From Streptomyces sp. SJL17-4 (lineage in GTDB: Bacteria; Actinomycetota; Actinomycetes; Streptomycetales; Streptomycetaceae): a DNA stretch of 64,000 nt. Position 1 is the stretch's first letter. Every line of letters begins with the position of its first letter. Positions 23,444-33,705 of this stretch are shown here, piece after piece. The translations under genes were made by a program, and so were the position numbers. The stretch is taken from the NCBI RefSeq assembly GCF_036826855.1, contig NZ_CP104578.1, positions 7,064,501-7,128,500 of the forward strand, given 5' to 3'. Under the pieces are notes generated by a model. It did not search any database and was not told the origin of the DNA. It was given only the letters and a program-made list of their open reading frames with translations.

Positions 23444-25582
23444 GTGAGCAGCGAGAAAGAGAATCCCGACGAGACCGCTGAACCCGAGCAGCTCGCGCTC
23501 ATTCGGGAGACCGTGCGGACGGCGAAGGTGCCGCGGGCGAAGCCGCGGACCTGGCGGGGAGCCGCGCTGGCCAAGGAGCTGCCCGTCGCGCGGGTCGTCG
23601 TGAACAAGGGCTCGCTCCATCTCGACCAGTTCTTCGACTACGCGGTCCCCGAGGAGCTGGACGAGGCCGCCCGGCCCGGGGTGCGGGTGCGGGTGCGGTT
23701 CGGCGCGGGGGCGCACCAGGTCAAGAACGGGCGCCGGGAGGGCGGGCGGCTCATCGACGGCTTCCTCGTCGAGCGCCGTGCCACCTCCGACTACTCCGGG
23801 CCCCTGGCCGCGCTCGCCGACGTCGTCTCACCGGAACCGGTCCTCGGCCCCGACCTGCTCGGACTCGCCCGCGCCGTCGCCGACCGGTACGCCGGAAGCC
23901 TCGCCGACGTTCTCCAGCTCGCCGTGCCGCCGCGCAGCGCCCGAGCAGAGGGGCGGCCCTCGCCGGAGCCGCTGCCGCCGCCCGCCGCGCCGGAGCCGGA
24001 GAGCTGGACGCGGTACGAGCGGGGGCCCGCGTTCCTCGACTCCCTCGCGCGCGGGGGGACACCCCGGGCCGTGTGGAACGCGCTCCCGGGGCCGCACTGG
24101 GCCGACGAGATCGCCCGCGCCGTCGGCGCCACCCTGGCCTCCGGCCGGGGCGCCCTCGTCGTCGTGCCCGACGGTCGTGCGGCGGGGCGGGTCGACACGG
24201 CGCTGACCACGGTCCTGGGGGAGGGGCGGCACGCCCTGCTCACCGCCGAGGCGGGCCCCGAGAAGCGGTACGCGCAGTGGCTCGCCGTGCGGCGCGGCGC
24301 GGTACGGGCCGTCGTCGGCACCCGGGCCGCGATGTTCGCCCCCGTCCGGGACCTCGGCCTCGTCGTGATCTGGGACGACGGCGACGGCAGCCACAGCGAG
24401 CCGCACGCCCCGCAGCCCCACGCGCGCGAGGTCCTGCTGCTCCGCGCCGCCCACGACCGCTGCGCCTTCCTCCTCGGCAGCACCGGCTGCACCGTCGAGG
24501 CCGCCCAGCTCGTCGAGTCCGGCTGGGCCAAGGCGCTGTTCGCCGGACGCGAGCAGGTCCGCAGGGCCGCGCCGCTGATCCGGACCGTGGGCGACGGCGA
24601 ACTGGCCCGCGACGAGGCCGCGCGCGCCGCCCGGCTGCCGTCGCTGGCCTGGCAGACCGTACGCGAAGGACTCAAGACCGGGCCCGTCCTCGTCCAGGTG
24701 CCCCGCCGGGGGTACGTCCCGAGGCTCGCCTGCGAGCGGTGCCGGACGCCCGCCCGCTGCCGCCACTGCGCCGGGCCCCTGGAGGCCCCCGAGCAGCAGG
24801 AACTGCACTGCGGCTGGTGCGGGCGCGGCGCCTCCGACTGGCACTGCGTGGAGTGCGGCTCGACCAGGCTGCGGGCCCAGGTGGTCGGCGCGCGCCGGAC
24901 GGCGGAGGAGCTCGGCCGGGCGTTCCCGGCGGTGCCGGTCAGGACCTCGGGACGGGACCACATCCTGGACACCGTGCCCGGGCGCCCCGCGCTCGTCGTC
25001 TGCACCCCCGGCGCCGAGCCGGTCGCCGAGGGCGGCTACGCGGCCGCGTTGCTCCTCGACGGCTGGGCCATGCTCGGCCGGCCGGATCTCCGCGCGGGCG
25101 AGGAGGCCCTGCGCCGCTGGATCGACGCGGCCTCGCTCGTACGGGGCCAGCCCGACGGCGGCACCGTGGTCGTGGTCGCCGAGCCGACGCTCCGGCCCGT
25201 CCAGGCGCTCGTCCGCTGGGACCCGGTCGGGCACGCCCAGCGCGAGCTGGCCGAACGGGCCGAGCTGGGCTTTCCGCCCGTCTCCCGGATGGCGGCGGTC
25301 ACCGGCCCGCCGGAGGCCGTCGAAGGCCTCCTGGCGGCGGCCGGGCTGCCCGCCGACGCCGAGGTGCTCGGCCCGGTGCCGCTGCCGGTGGTCCGCCCCG
25401 GCGGGCCCCGGAGGCCGGGCGACCCGCCGCCGGGCGAGCAGTGGGAGCGTGCCCTGGTCCGCGTCCCGCCGGGCAGCGGTGCGGCTCTGGCGACCGCGCT
25501 CAAACAGGCCAGGGCGGCCCGGCTGACGCGGGGCGGCGGGGACCCGGTACGGATCCGGGTGGACCCGCCGGACATCGGCTGA
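23444..25582 (+). CDS. priA: PriA-like primosomal protein lacking helicase motifs
   Basis: 712 residues from GTG 23444 (GTG-AGC-AGC). The N-terminal 3'-DNA-binding domain (VARVVVNKGSLHLDQFFDYAVPEELD and the following RVRVRFG) and the eight-cysteine zinc region (CERCRTPARCRHC ... CGWCGRG ... CVECGS, about residues 430-485) are well preserved. The Walker A segment expected near residue 230 is absent (ALVVVPDGRAAGR follows an acidic stretch without GKT), and the DEEH box is replaced by WDDGDGSH. This is the known actinobacterial pattern of a PriA without ATPase motifs. It probably still helps load replication proteins at stalled forks without unwinding DNA. Confidence 0.9.
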   Translation: MSSEKENPDETAEPEQLALIRETVRTAKVPRAKPRTWRGAALAKELPVARVVVNKGSLHLDQFFDYAVPEELDEAARPGVRVRVRFGAGAHQVKNGRREGGRLIDGFLVERRATSDYSGPLAALADVVSPEPVLGPDLLGLARAVADRYAGSLADVLQLAVPPRSARAEGRPSPEPLPPPAAPEPESWTRYERGPAFLDSLARGGTPRAVWNALPGPHWADEIARAVGATLASGRGALVVVPDGRAAGRVDTALTTVLGEGRHALLTAEAGPEKRYAQWLAVRRGAVRAVVGTRAAMFAPVRDLGLVVIWDDGDGSHSEPHAPQPHAREVLLLRAAHDRCAFLLGSTGCTVEAAQLVESGWAKALFAGREQVRRAAPLIRTVGDGELARDEAARAARLPSLAWQTVREGLKTGPVLVQVPRRGYVPRLACERCRTPARCRHCAGPLEAPEQQELHCGWCGRGASDWHCVECGSTRLRAQVVGARRTAEELGRAFPAVPVRTSGRDHILDTVPGRPALVVCTPGAEPVAEGGYAAALLLDGWAMLGRPDLRAGEEALRRWIDAASLVRGQPDGGTVVVVAEPTLRPVQALVRWDPVGHAQRELAERAELGFPPVSRMAAVTGPPEAVEGLLAAAGLPADAEVLGPVPLPVVRPGGPRRPGDPPPGEQWERALVRVPPGSGAALATALKQARAARLTRGGGDPVRIRVDPPDIG

Positions 25583-25607
25583 GGCCTTCGCGTGCGCGGC
25601 ACATGGG

Positions 25608-25642
25608 ACGGCCGCCCGCCCCTGATGGGGACGGACGGCCGT
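25608..25642 (-). terminator. Terminator between priA and the convergent HTH gene
   Basis: A stem around a TGAT loop (25608-25622 with 25627-25642) carries one bulge and positions that become G-U wobbles on the minus strand, so it suits the minus-strand gene best, but can also stop priA transcripts. Confidence 0.5.
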
Positions 25643-25686
25643 ACGGCGCGCCCGCGGGCAGCCGTTGCAGGTCAGCCGTGCGCGGG

Positions 25687-26205
25687 TCAGCCGTTGCGCG
25701 GGCCGGGGAAGGCCGATGTCCGCGGCTCCTCGCGGAGCGATGCGCTGCCCGAGGTCGGCTGCGGGGGCATCGAGCGGGCGGCGGGCACCGAGGGGAGCGT
25801 GCGGGCCGCGCTCGGCTCCACGATCGGGTCCTGGTCGATGCCGACGCCCGGCTGAGGGGCGCGCCGGGCGCCGTAACGGCGGTGGACGGCCTGCTTGGTG
25901 ACTCCGAGCGCGGAGCCCACCGCGTCCCAGGAGAAGCCGAGCGAGCGGTCGAAGTCGACCGCGGCGGTCACCAGGGTCTCGACGCTGTCCCGCAGCTCCT
26001 GGGCGAGACGGACGGTGGGGGCGGGGGCCCGCCCGTAGACGACGAAGCCCGTGGACGGGCCGGAGCGGCGAGGGCGGTAGACATTGCCCAGCTGGGCCGT
26101 GAGCGTGCGCAGTGCGTCCACCTGCCGCCGGACCCGCTCGATGTCCCGCACCAAGAGGTGCAGACTCGCCCGAGCCTGGGCGTCGTGGGTTGCGTGGTCG
26201 GCCAT
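25687..26205 (-). CDS. Small HTH protein of unknown role
   Basis: 172 residues from ATG 26205, with GAGAGG 7 bases upstream; an in-frame start at 26274 is less likely. Residues 1-75 look helical ([29 protein letters not shown]), and [22 protein letters not shown] around residue 95-116 is a helix-turn-helix of the kind in which [19 protein letters not shown] places the recognition helix. The C-terminal 50 residues are Pro/Ser/Ala-rich and probably disordered. No partner domain is recognisable. It is conserved next to priA and fmt in Streptomyces as far as I recall. A DNA-binding or regulatory role is inferred. Confidence 0.8.
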   Translation of the reverse strand: MADHATHDAQARASLHLLVRDIERVRRQVDALRTLTAQLGNVYRPRRSGPSTGFVVYGRAPAPTVRLAQELRDSVETLVTAAVDFDRSLGFSWDAVGSALGVTKQAVHRRYGARRAPQPGVGIDQDPIVEPSAARTLPSVPAARSMPPQPTSGSASLREEPRTSAFPGPRNG

Positions 26206-26268
26206 GTGAAAGCCTCTCGAACCGGCATGTAAGGGGAAGGGCCGCAGGGGGGAACGGCGACCCGATTC

Positions 26269-26286
26269 GGTCAATCTCTCTTGACC
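26269..26286. promoter_or_regulatory. Inverted repeat upstream of the HTH gene
   Basis: GGTCAA-N6-TTGACC, a perfect 6-bp dyad 64 bases upstream of the HTH-gene start and in the 280-base divergent gap with fmt. Its minus-strand half TTGACC could be a -35. Candidate autoregulatory operator. Confidence 0.35.
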
Positions 26287-26485
26287 AACGCGCCACCCGG
26301 GGTTGGGTCACGCTGCGGGGGCGTACACGCATATGCGCGGGGCGCTCGTCCTTCCGTACGCCCCCTCCGTCAGGGGCGCCCAGGGTGTTGTCCGGCTGTT
26401 CAGGGCCCCGGCGCGGAGCGGCCGGGCGCGCCCTAGACTGGTGCGCTGCCCGTAAAGCCCCCGGAGAGACAGGCAGTCGACACTC

Positions 26486-27418
26486 ATGAAGCTCGTCTTC
26501 GCAGGCACCCCCGAGGTCGCCGTTCCCGCCCTGGACGCCCTGCTCGCCTCCGGCCGGCACGAGGTGGCCGCTGTCGTCACCCGGCCGGACGCCCCGGCGG
26601 GGCGCGGCCGGCGGCTCGTCGCCAGCCCGGTCGCCCAGCGGGCGGAGGAGGCGGGGATCGAGGTCCTGAAGCCGGCCAGGCCCCGCGACGAGGAGTTCCT
26701 CGCCCGCCTGCGGGAGATCGCCCCGGACTGCTGCCCGGTCGTCGCCTACGGCGCGCTGCTGCCCAAGGTCGCCCTCGACATCCCCGCCCGGGGCTGGGTC
26801 AACCTGCACTTCTCGCTGCTGCCGGCCTGGCGGGGCGCGGCGCCCGTGCAGCACTCGCTGATGGCGGGCGACCAGGTGACGGGCGCGTCGACGTTCCTGA
26901 TCGAGGAGGGTCTGGACTCGGGCCCGGTCTACGGCGTCGTCACCGAGGACATCCGGCCGACCGACACCAGCGGCGACCTGCTCACCCGGCTCGCGTTCGC
27001 GGGTGCCGGGCTGCTCGCCGCGACCATGGACGGCATCGAGGACGGCACGCTCAAGGCGGTCCCGCAGCCGATCGAGGGCATCACCCTCGCCCCGAAGATC
27101 CAGGTCGAGGACGCCCATGTCGACTTCGCCGCGCCCGCTCTCCGGGTGGACCGCGTGGTCCGCGGCTGCACGCCGGCCCCCGGTGCCTGGACGGTCTTCC
27201 GCGGCGAGCGCCTCAAGCTGATCCAGGTCACCCCGCTGCCCGACCACACCGATCTGGCCCCGGGGCAGCTCGCCGCGGGCAAGAACAACGTCTACGCGGG
27301 CACCGGCTCGTACGCCGTGGAGCTCCTCTGGGTCCAGCCCCAGGGCAAGAAGCCGATGAAGGCGGCCGACTGGGCGCGCGGCGTCCGGATCGCACCGGGC
27401 GAGGTCCTCGGGGTCTGA
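26486..27418 (+). CDS. fmt: Methionyl-tRNA formyltransferase
   Basis: Formylates initiator Met-tRNA with 10-formyl-THF. 310 residues. N-terminal [20 protein letters not shown], the catalytic [17 protein letters not shown] (Asn and His) near residue 107 and the catalytic Asp in [10 protein letters not shown]-terminal OB domain from about 205. First gene of a compact cluster fmt-hypothetical-rsmB; the next start is 3 bases after its stop. No def gene is adjacent. Confidence 0.96.
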   Translation: MKLVFAGTPEVAVPALDALLASGRHEVAAVVTRPDAPAGRGRRLVASPVAQRAEEAGIEVLKPARPRDEEFLARLREIAPDCCPVVAYGALLPKVALDIPARGWVNLHFSLLPAWRGAAPVQHSLMAGDQVTGASTFLIEEGLDSGPVYGVVTEDIRPTDTSGDLLTRLAFAGAGLLAATMDGIEDGTLKAVPQPIEGITLAPKIQVEDAHVDFAAPALRVDRVVRGCTPAPGAWTVFRGERLKLIQVTPLPDHTDLAPGQLAAGKNNVYAGTGSYAVELLWVQPQGKKPMKAADWARGVRIAPGEVLGV

Positions 27419-27420
27419 CC

Positions 27421-27819
27421 GTGCTGCTGCCGATCCCCGAAGGGCCCTGGTGGGACTGGACGGTCCGCCACTACGACGGCAGTCGGCTCACACTGGTCGC
27501 CGGCCACGACCTCTCGTACCACCACGGGCTCGAGGTCGTCTTCACGGACACCCTCTACGTCCGGTGCCCGATGGACTTCATGGATCCGGAGTTCCGCGCT
27601 CCCACTCCGGAGGAGCGCGCGGAGGTCGCCCGTCTCGTCGGCGACGAGCCGCCCGTGCTCGTCGCCTTCGAGGCGGACGGCGGCGGCACGGAACCGGCGG
27701 TGTGCCTGATCGCGGCCGAGGCCTGGGCGATCCGCCAGGGGCGTTTTCCCCGGCAGGCGTCGGCAGACGTAGGCTTGGGGGGTTCGACCTCGTCATTTCG
27801 TCACGCGGAGCACCTTTGA
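27421..27819 (+). CDS. Conserved hypothetical protein between fmt and rsmB
   Basis: 132 residues, GTG start 3 bases after fmt. No domain recognised. Sequence begins MLLPIPEGPWWDWTVRHYDG, with VVFTDTLYVRCPMDFMDPEF (a likely beta-strand rich soluble fold) and an acidic middle; no signal peptide or membrane helix. Its stop codon overlaps the TTG start of rsmB (TTGA), so it is translated in a coupled manner with two translation-related genes. Coding is supported by strict GC-rich third positions and by the gapless packing. Confidence 0.75.
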   Translation: MLLPIPEGPWWDWTVRHYDGSRLTLVAGHDLSYHHGLEVVFTDTLYVRCPMDFMDPEFRAPTPEERAEVARLVGDEPPVLVAFEADGGGTEPAVCLIAAEAWAIRQGRFPRQASADVGLGGSTSSFRHAEHL

Positions 27820-29228
27820 GCGAGCAGGCACGTCGCCGTCCCCACAAGCCCTACCGGCGGCCCCAGAAGGACCCCGTCCGGATGCTCGCCTTCGAGGCGC
27901 TGAGGGCGGTGGACGAGCGGGACGCCTACGCGAACCTGGTGCTGCCGCCGCTCCTCAAGAAGGCCCGCGAGGGCGGGAACTTCGACGGGCGGGACGCGGC
28001 GCTCGCGACCGAGCTGGTCTACGGGACGCTGCGCCGCCAGGGCACGTACGACGCGATCATCGCCGCCTGCATCGACCGGCCGCTGCGCGAGGTCGACCCG
28101 CCCGTCCTCGACGTGCTCGCGCTCGGCGCCCACCAGCTGCTCGGCACCCGCATCCCCACTCACGCCGCCGTCTCCGCCAGCGTCGAGCTGGCGAGGGTCG
28201 TGCTGGGCGACGGGCGGGCCAAGTTCGTGAACGCCGTCCTGCGGAAGATCTCGCAGCAGGACCTCGACGCCTGGGTGGCGCAGGTCGCCCCGCCGTACGA
28301 CGCCGACCCCGAGGACCACCTCGCCGTCGTCCACTCGCACCCCCGCTGGGTCGTCTCGGCGCTCTGGGACTCCCTCGGCGGCGGCCGCGCCGGGATCGAG
28401 GACCTCCTGGAGGCCGACAACGAGCGCCCCGAGGTCACCCTCGTCGCCCGTCCCGGCCGCTCCACCACCGGCGAGCTCGCCGAGGCCACCGAGACCCTGC
28501 CGGGCCGCTGGTCGCCGTACGCCGTCCGGATGGCCGAGGGCGGCGAGCCCGGCGCCATCGAGGCGGTCAAGGACGGCCGGGCCGGCGTCCAGGACGAGGG
28601 CAGCCAGCTCGTCGCGATCGCCCTCGCGAACGCGCCCGTCGAGGGCAGCGACGCCCGGTGGCTCGACGGATGCGCCGGGCCCGGCGGCAAGGCCGCCCTC
28701 CTCGCCGCCCTCGCCTCCGAGCGCGGCGCCGCCCTGCTCGCCTCCGAGAAGCAGCCGCACCGCGCGCGCCTCGTCGAGCGCGCCCTGGCCGGCAACCCCG
28801 GCCCGTACCAGGTGATCGCCGCCGACGGCACCCGCCCGCCGTGGCGCCCCGGCTCCTTCGACCGGGTCCTCATGGACGTGCCCTGTTCGGGCCTCGGCGC
28901 GCTCCGCCGTCGCCCCGAGGCCCGCTGGCGCCGTCGCCCCGAGGACCTGGACGGCTTCGCCCCGCTCCAGCGCGCCCTGCTCACGGAGGCGCTGAGCGCG
29001 GTCCGCGTCGGCGGTGTCGTGGGGTACGCGACCTGCTCGCCGCACCTGGCCGAGACCCGGGTGGTCGTCGACGACGTCCTGAAGAAGGTCGGCGGCGCCG
29101 AGCTGATCGACGCCCGCCCGCTGCTGCCGGGGGTACCGGCGATCGGCGACGGACCGGACATCCAGCTCTGGCCGCATCTGCACGGCACGGACGCCATGTA
29201 TCTGGCGCTCATCCGCCGCACCGCGTGA
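27816..29228 (+). CDS. rsmB: 16S rRNA (cytosine-967-C5)-methyltransferase-like protein
   Basis: 470 residues from the TTG at 27816 that overlaps the upstream stop. N-terminal NusB-like RNA-binding domain (about 25-165: VRMLAFEALRAVDERDAYANLVLP ... in two stretches), then the SAM-dependent RsmB/NOP2 catalytic domain with LDGCAGPGGKAALLA (motif I), the MDVPCSGLGALRRRPEARWR segment (PC motif, Cys) and the catalytic Cys in YATCSPHLAETR. Both conserved cysteines are present, so m5C methylation is expected. The Arg/Lys-rich N-terminal tail (RRRPHKPYRRPQ) is typical of Streptomyces orthologues. Confidence 0.93.
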   Translation: MSEQARRRPHKPYRRPQKDPVRMLAFEALRAVDERDAYANLVLPPLLKKAREGGNFDGRDAALATELVYGTLRRQGTYDAIIAACIDRPLREVDPPVLDVLALGAHQLLGTRIPTHAAVSASVELARVVLGDGRAKFVNAVLRKISQQDLDAWVAQVAPPYDADPEDHLAVVHSHPRWVVSALWDSLGGGRAGIEDLLEADNERPEVTLVARPGRSTTGELAEATETLPGRWSPYAVRMAEGGEPGAIEAVKDGRAGVQDEGSQLVAIALANAPVEGSDARWLDGCAGPGGKAALLAALASERGAALLASEKQPHRARLVERALAGNPGPYQVIAADGTRPPWRPGSFDRVLMDVPCSGLGALRRRPEARWRRRPEDLDGFAPLQRALLTEALSAVRVGGVVGYATCSPHLAETRVVVDDVLKKVGGAELIDARPLLPGVPAIGDGPDIQLWPHLHGTDAMYLALIRRTA

Positions 29229-29312
29229 CGCCGGGTTCGTCCGACCCTTCGATCGCCTGACCGTAATCTCCCGGTCTGCGCCGGTCCCGGCTCGTCACTT
29301 CGCACCGAAAAT

Positions 29313-29322
29313 GGTCTGGACC
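29313..29322. promoter_or_regulatory. DasR-like site upstream of rpe
   Basis: GGTCTGGACC, the same core as at the chitinase promoter and one base from the palindromic DasR core GGTCTAGACC, lies 57 bases upstream of rpe within TGGTCTGGACCGCAT. Binding is inferred only. Confidence 0.35.
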
Positions 29323-29378
29323 GCATCCGAAACCGCTCGGCGGCAAAGAAGTACCCAAGAACGTGGGAGGCTTGGCAC

Positions 29379-30062
29379 ATGGCGCAGATCAACCCCAGCA
29401 TCCTGTCCGCGGACTTCGCCCGGCTCGCCGATGAGGCGAAGGCCGTCGACGGGGCCGACTGGCTCCACGTCGACGTGATGGACAACCACTTCGTGCCCAA
29501 CCTGACCCTGGGTGTGCCGATCGTGGAGTCGCTCGCCCGCGCGACCGACACCCCCCTCGACTGCCACCTGATGATCGAGGACCCCGACCGCTGGGCGCCC
29601 CAGTACGTCGAGGCGGGCGCCGGTTCGGTCACCTTCCACGTCGAGGCGGCCGCCGCGCCCGTCCGTCTCGCGCGCGAGATCCGGGCCAAGGGCGCGCGCG
29701 CCTCGATGGCGCTCAAGCCGGGCACGCCCATCGAGCCGTACGAGGACCTGCTCCCCGAGCTCGACATGCTGCTGATCATGACCGTCGAGCCCGGCTTCGG
29801 CGGCCAGGCCTTCCTCGACATCATGCTGCCCAAGATCCGTCGTACCCGTGAGCTGATCTCCAAGCACGGCCTGGAGCTGTGGCTCCAGGTCGACGGCGGG
29901 GTCGCCGAGTCCACGATCGAGCGGTGCGCGGAGGCCGGCGCCGATGTCTTCGTGGCGGGGTCCGCGGTCTACGGCGCGGCCGACCCGGCCGCCGCCGTCG
30001 CCTCGCTGCGGGCCCGCGCGGAGGCCGTGACGGCGACCGCCCCGTGGGCGTGTGGCCACTGA
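29379..30062 (+). CDS. rpe: Ribulose-phosphate 3-epimerase
   Basis: Interconverts ribulose 5-phosphate and xylulose 5-phosphate in the pentose phosphate pathway. 227 residues, TIM barrel. [13 protein letters not shown] (Ser/Asp), [16 protein letters not shown] with metal ligands His and Asp, [20 protein letters not shown] and the C-terminal VDGGV with the second catalytic Asp are all present. GGGAGG ribosome site. It stands apart from rsmB by 150 bases and so has its own promoter region. Confidence 0.96.
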   Translation: MAQINPSILSADFARLADEAKAVDGADWLHVDVMDNHFVPNLTLGVPIVESLARATDTPLDCHLMIEDPDRWAPQYVEAGAGSVTFHVEAAAAPVRLAREIRAKGARASMALKPGTPIEPYEDLLPELDMLLIMTVEPGFGGQAFLDIMLPKIRRTRELISKHGLELWLQVDGGVAESTIERCAEAGADVFVAGSAVYGAADPAAAVASLRARAEAVTATAPWACGH

Positions 30063-30152
30063 GCCTCCGGCTGATGAACGCGGTCCGTCGGGCCGTCGAC
30101 AGGACTGATCAAGGCCCGCCGTATCTGACAGGATGGACGGCGAGTCCAGAGT

Positions 30153-30223
30153 GTGAACGACAGCGGTACGCGAACAGCGGTACATGAACGTCGGTACGTG
30201 AACAGCGGTACGTGAACAGGTGA
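30153..30223. repeat. Tandem 14-bp repeats upstream of a SorC-type regulator
   Basis: Consecutive 14-base units at 30170-30183, 30184-30197, 30198-30211 and a partial one at 30212 share the form NNGAACAGCGGTAC; a divergent 17-base unit precedes them at 30153. The array ends about 15 bases before the GTG of the downstream gene and overlaps its leader. It could be an operator array for the sugar-sensing regulator. Confidence 0.7.
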
Positions 30224-30233
30224 GGAGATCGCG

Positions 30234-31259
30234 GTGGCGGGTATGTCGGCGGGACGGTCAGCCCTGCGGATGGGCCCCGCGGAGCTGGTGCAGGCGGCGG
30301 CCATGGCCCGTCGCTTCTACCTCGAGGGCAAGTCCAAGATCCAGATCGCCGAGGAGTTCGGCGTGAGCCGCTTCAAGGTGGCCCGGGTCCTGGAGACCGC
30401 CCTGGAGCGCGATCTCGTACGCATCGAGATCCGCGTACCGGCCGAGCTGGACGCCGAGCGCTCCGACGCGCTCCGTGCCCGCTACGGGCTCCGCCACGCC
30501 GTCGTCGTCGAGTCCCCGGCGGAGGGCGAGGACGAGTCGCCCGACCCGGAGAACCTCGGCGAGGTCGCGGCCGACCTGCTCGGCGAGCTGGTCACCGAGG
30601 GCGACGTCCTGGGCCTGGCCTGGGGACGCTCCACCATCCACATGGCGGCGGCGCTCGACCGGCTGCCCCCGTGCACCGTCGTCCAGCTCACCGGTGTGTA
30701 CGACGCAGGGACCGCCGAACGCGGCTCCGTCGAGGCCGTACGCCGTGCCGCCCAGGTCTCCGGCGGCGAGGCGCACCCGATCTACGCGCCCATGCTGCTG
30801 CCCGACCCGGCGACGGCGGCCGCGCTGCGCAGCCAGACCGGTATCGCGCGGGCCTTCGAGTACTTCGACAAGGTGACCGTCGCCTGCGTCTCCATCGGCT
30901 CCTGGGAGCCGGGCATCTCGACCGTCCACGACATGCTCTCGGACGAGGAGCGCGCCCACTACGCCTCGCTCGGCGTCGCCGCCGAGATGTCCGCGCACCT
31001 CTTCGACGCCGAGGGGCGCCGGGTCGGCCGCGATCTGGGCGAGCGCTGCATCACCGTCGAGGCGGACCGGCTGCGCCGGATCCCCGAGGTCGTGGCCATC
31101 GCGGGCGGCCAGCGCAAGGCGGCGGCGATCGGCGCGGTGCTCCGCTCCGGCCTCGTCACCAGCCTGGTCACCGACCGCGCCGCGGCGGACTACCTGCTCA
31201 CCGAGTCCAGCCCGGGTACGCACCCGGCGCTCGACCGGACGGACCCGGACGGCGTCTGA
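30234..31259 (+). CDS. SorC/DeoR-type sugar-binding transcriptional regulator
   Basis: 341 residues from GTG 30234 (ATG 30243 is an alternative). N-terminal helix-turn-helix at about 20-65 (ARRFYLEGKSKIQIAEEFGVSRFKVARVLE split at the turn), then a SorC effector domain of about 260 residues: LGLAWGRSTIHMAAAL (phosphate-binding loop type), VQLTGVYDAG, and the C-terminal VVAIAGGQRKAAAIGAVLRSGLVTSLVTD in two runs, which is the family's C-terminal signature. The ligand is likely a phosphosugar; the neighbouring rpe suggests pentose phosphate metabolism, but that is inference. The tandem repeats just upstream may be its operator. Confidence 0.88.
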   Translation: MAGMSAGRSALRMGPAELVQAAAMARRFYLEGKSKIQIAEEFGVSRFKVARVLETALERDLVRIEIRVPAELDAERSDALRARYGLRHAVVVESPAEGEDESPDPENLGEVAADLLGELVTEGDVLGLAWGRSTIHMAAALDRLPPCTVVQLTGVYDAGTAERGSVEAVRRAAQVSGGEAHPIYAPMLLPDPATAAALRSQTGIARAFEYFDKVTVACVSIGSWEPGISTVHDMLSDEERAHYASLGVAAEMSAHLFDAEGRRVGRDLGERCITVEADRLRRIPEVVAIAGGQRKAAAIGAVLRSGLVTSLVTDRAAADYLLTESSPGTHPALDRTDPDGV

Positions 31260-31323
31260 GCGAGGCCGCCGTCAGCCGAGTCGATCGAGGGCCGGAGCCA
31301 TCCCGTAACGGTATGTTCGGGAC

Positions 31324-31758
31324 ATGTCGCTCCGGCCCTCGCGCATGCTCCTCGCGCTCGTCCTCTGTGTCCTCCTGGCCGGGTGTTCCTCGTCGAGCGG
31401 CGGCGGCGCTCCGGCCGCTCCCGCTCGCACCACCGCCACGGCCCCGGCCGCCGCACCCACCGGAACCTCCGGACTGCCCACCGTGCGGGCCGCCGACCTG
31501 CCGCCCGAGGCGCGGCAGACCCTCGGCCTCATCGCGCGCGGTGGCCCCTTCCCGTACGCCAAGGACGGCGCCGTCTTCTCGAACTTCGAGCGGATCCTGC
31601 CCCGCGAACAACGCGGCTACTACCGCGAGTACACCGTGAAGACCCCCGGCGAACGCGACCGCGGGGCGCGCCGGATCGTCACCGGGCGGGACGGCGAGAT
31701 CTACTGGACCGACGATCACTACGAGAGCTTCCGGGAGGTGATCACGGATGACAATTGA
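31324..31758 (+). CDS. Lipoprotein ribonuclease of the RNase Sa / barnase group
   Basis: 144 residues. Type II signal peptide with lipobox LLAG-C (Cys21), a Ser/Gly/Ala/Thr-rich tether to about residue 50, then a guanyl-specific microbial RNase domain of the RNase Sa type: GPFPYAKDGAVFSNFERILP, REYTVKTPGERDRGARR, YWTDDHYESF. The catalytic set is complete: Glu102, Arg113, Arg117 and His132. The disulphide of secreted RNase Sa is missing, as the mature domain has no cysteine. So it would be anchored on the outer face of the membrane rather than released. The barstar gene overlaps its end by 11 bases, as a matched inhibitor. Lipid anchoring is unusual for this family. Confidence 0.9.
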   Translation: MSLRPSRMLLALVLCVLLAGCSSSSGGGAPAAPARTTATAPAAAPTGTSGLPTVRAADLPPEARQTLGLIARGGPFPYAKDGAVFSNFERILPREQRGYYREYTVKTPGERDRGARRIVTGRDGEIYWTDDHYESFREVITDDN

Positions 31759-32080
31759 CGATCCCGTCGTCCTCGACCTGACCGGTGTCAGGGACAAGGC
31801 CGGACTCATGGACCGGTGCGCCACCGTCCTCGCCCTGCCCGACTGGTTCGGCCGGAACTGGGACGCCCTCGCCGACTGCCTCGGCGACCTGCCGGAGCCG
31901 GTCACCCTGGTCGTCACCGGCTGGCGGGAGTACGCCGAGGCACACCCGCGCGAGTGGCGGACCGCCCAGGACGTCTTCGCCACAGCCGTGGACGAACGCC
32001 CCACCCACCTCACGGTCCTCGTCGCCCTGGGGGAGGCTTTCGGAGGATCCGACGAAGCCTCTGCCGCAAGCCTCGGATGA
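31748..32080 (+). CDS. Barstar-family ribonuclease inhibitor
   Basis: 110 residues. Barstar fold: VVLDLTGVRDKAGLMDRCATVL, the DWFGRNWDALADCLGDL helix that contacts the RNase active site, and the beta-strand VTLVVTGW. ATG at 31748 lies inside the last codons of the RNase gene, so inhibitor is made with the enzyme. It has no signal and stays in the cytoplasm, protecting against nuclease that fails to be exported. Could also neutralise related RNases. Confidence 0.92.
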   Translation: MTIDDPVVLDLTGVRDKAGLMDRCATVLALPDWFGRNWDALADCLGDLPEPVTLVVTGWREYAEAHPREWRTAQDVFATAVDERPTHLTVLVALGEAFGGSDEASAASLG

Positions 32081-33628
<1,548 letters not shown>

Positions 33629-33648
33629 TCCCGTCACGTGGTGACTTG

Positions 33649-33684
33649 AGCGGGCCCCCGGGAAATCCTTCCCGGGGGCCCGCT
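33649..33684 (+). terminator. Terminator after guaB1
   Basis: AGCGGGCCCCCGGGA (33649-33663) pairs perfectly with TCCCGGGGGCCCGCT (33670-33684); 15-bp stem, 6-nt loop, 21 bases after the stop. Confidence 0.85.
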
Positions 33685-33705
33685 GTCGTCCCGTACGGTC
33701 GCCGC

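Noticed and set aside
29230..29260. tRNA-like T-arm (GGGTTCGTCCGACCC)
   Set aside because: There is no matching acceptor, D or anticodon arm in the surrounding sequence. No tRNA or rRNA gene was recognised in the window.
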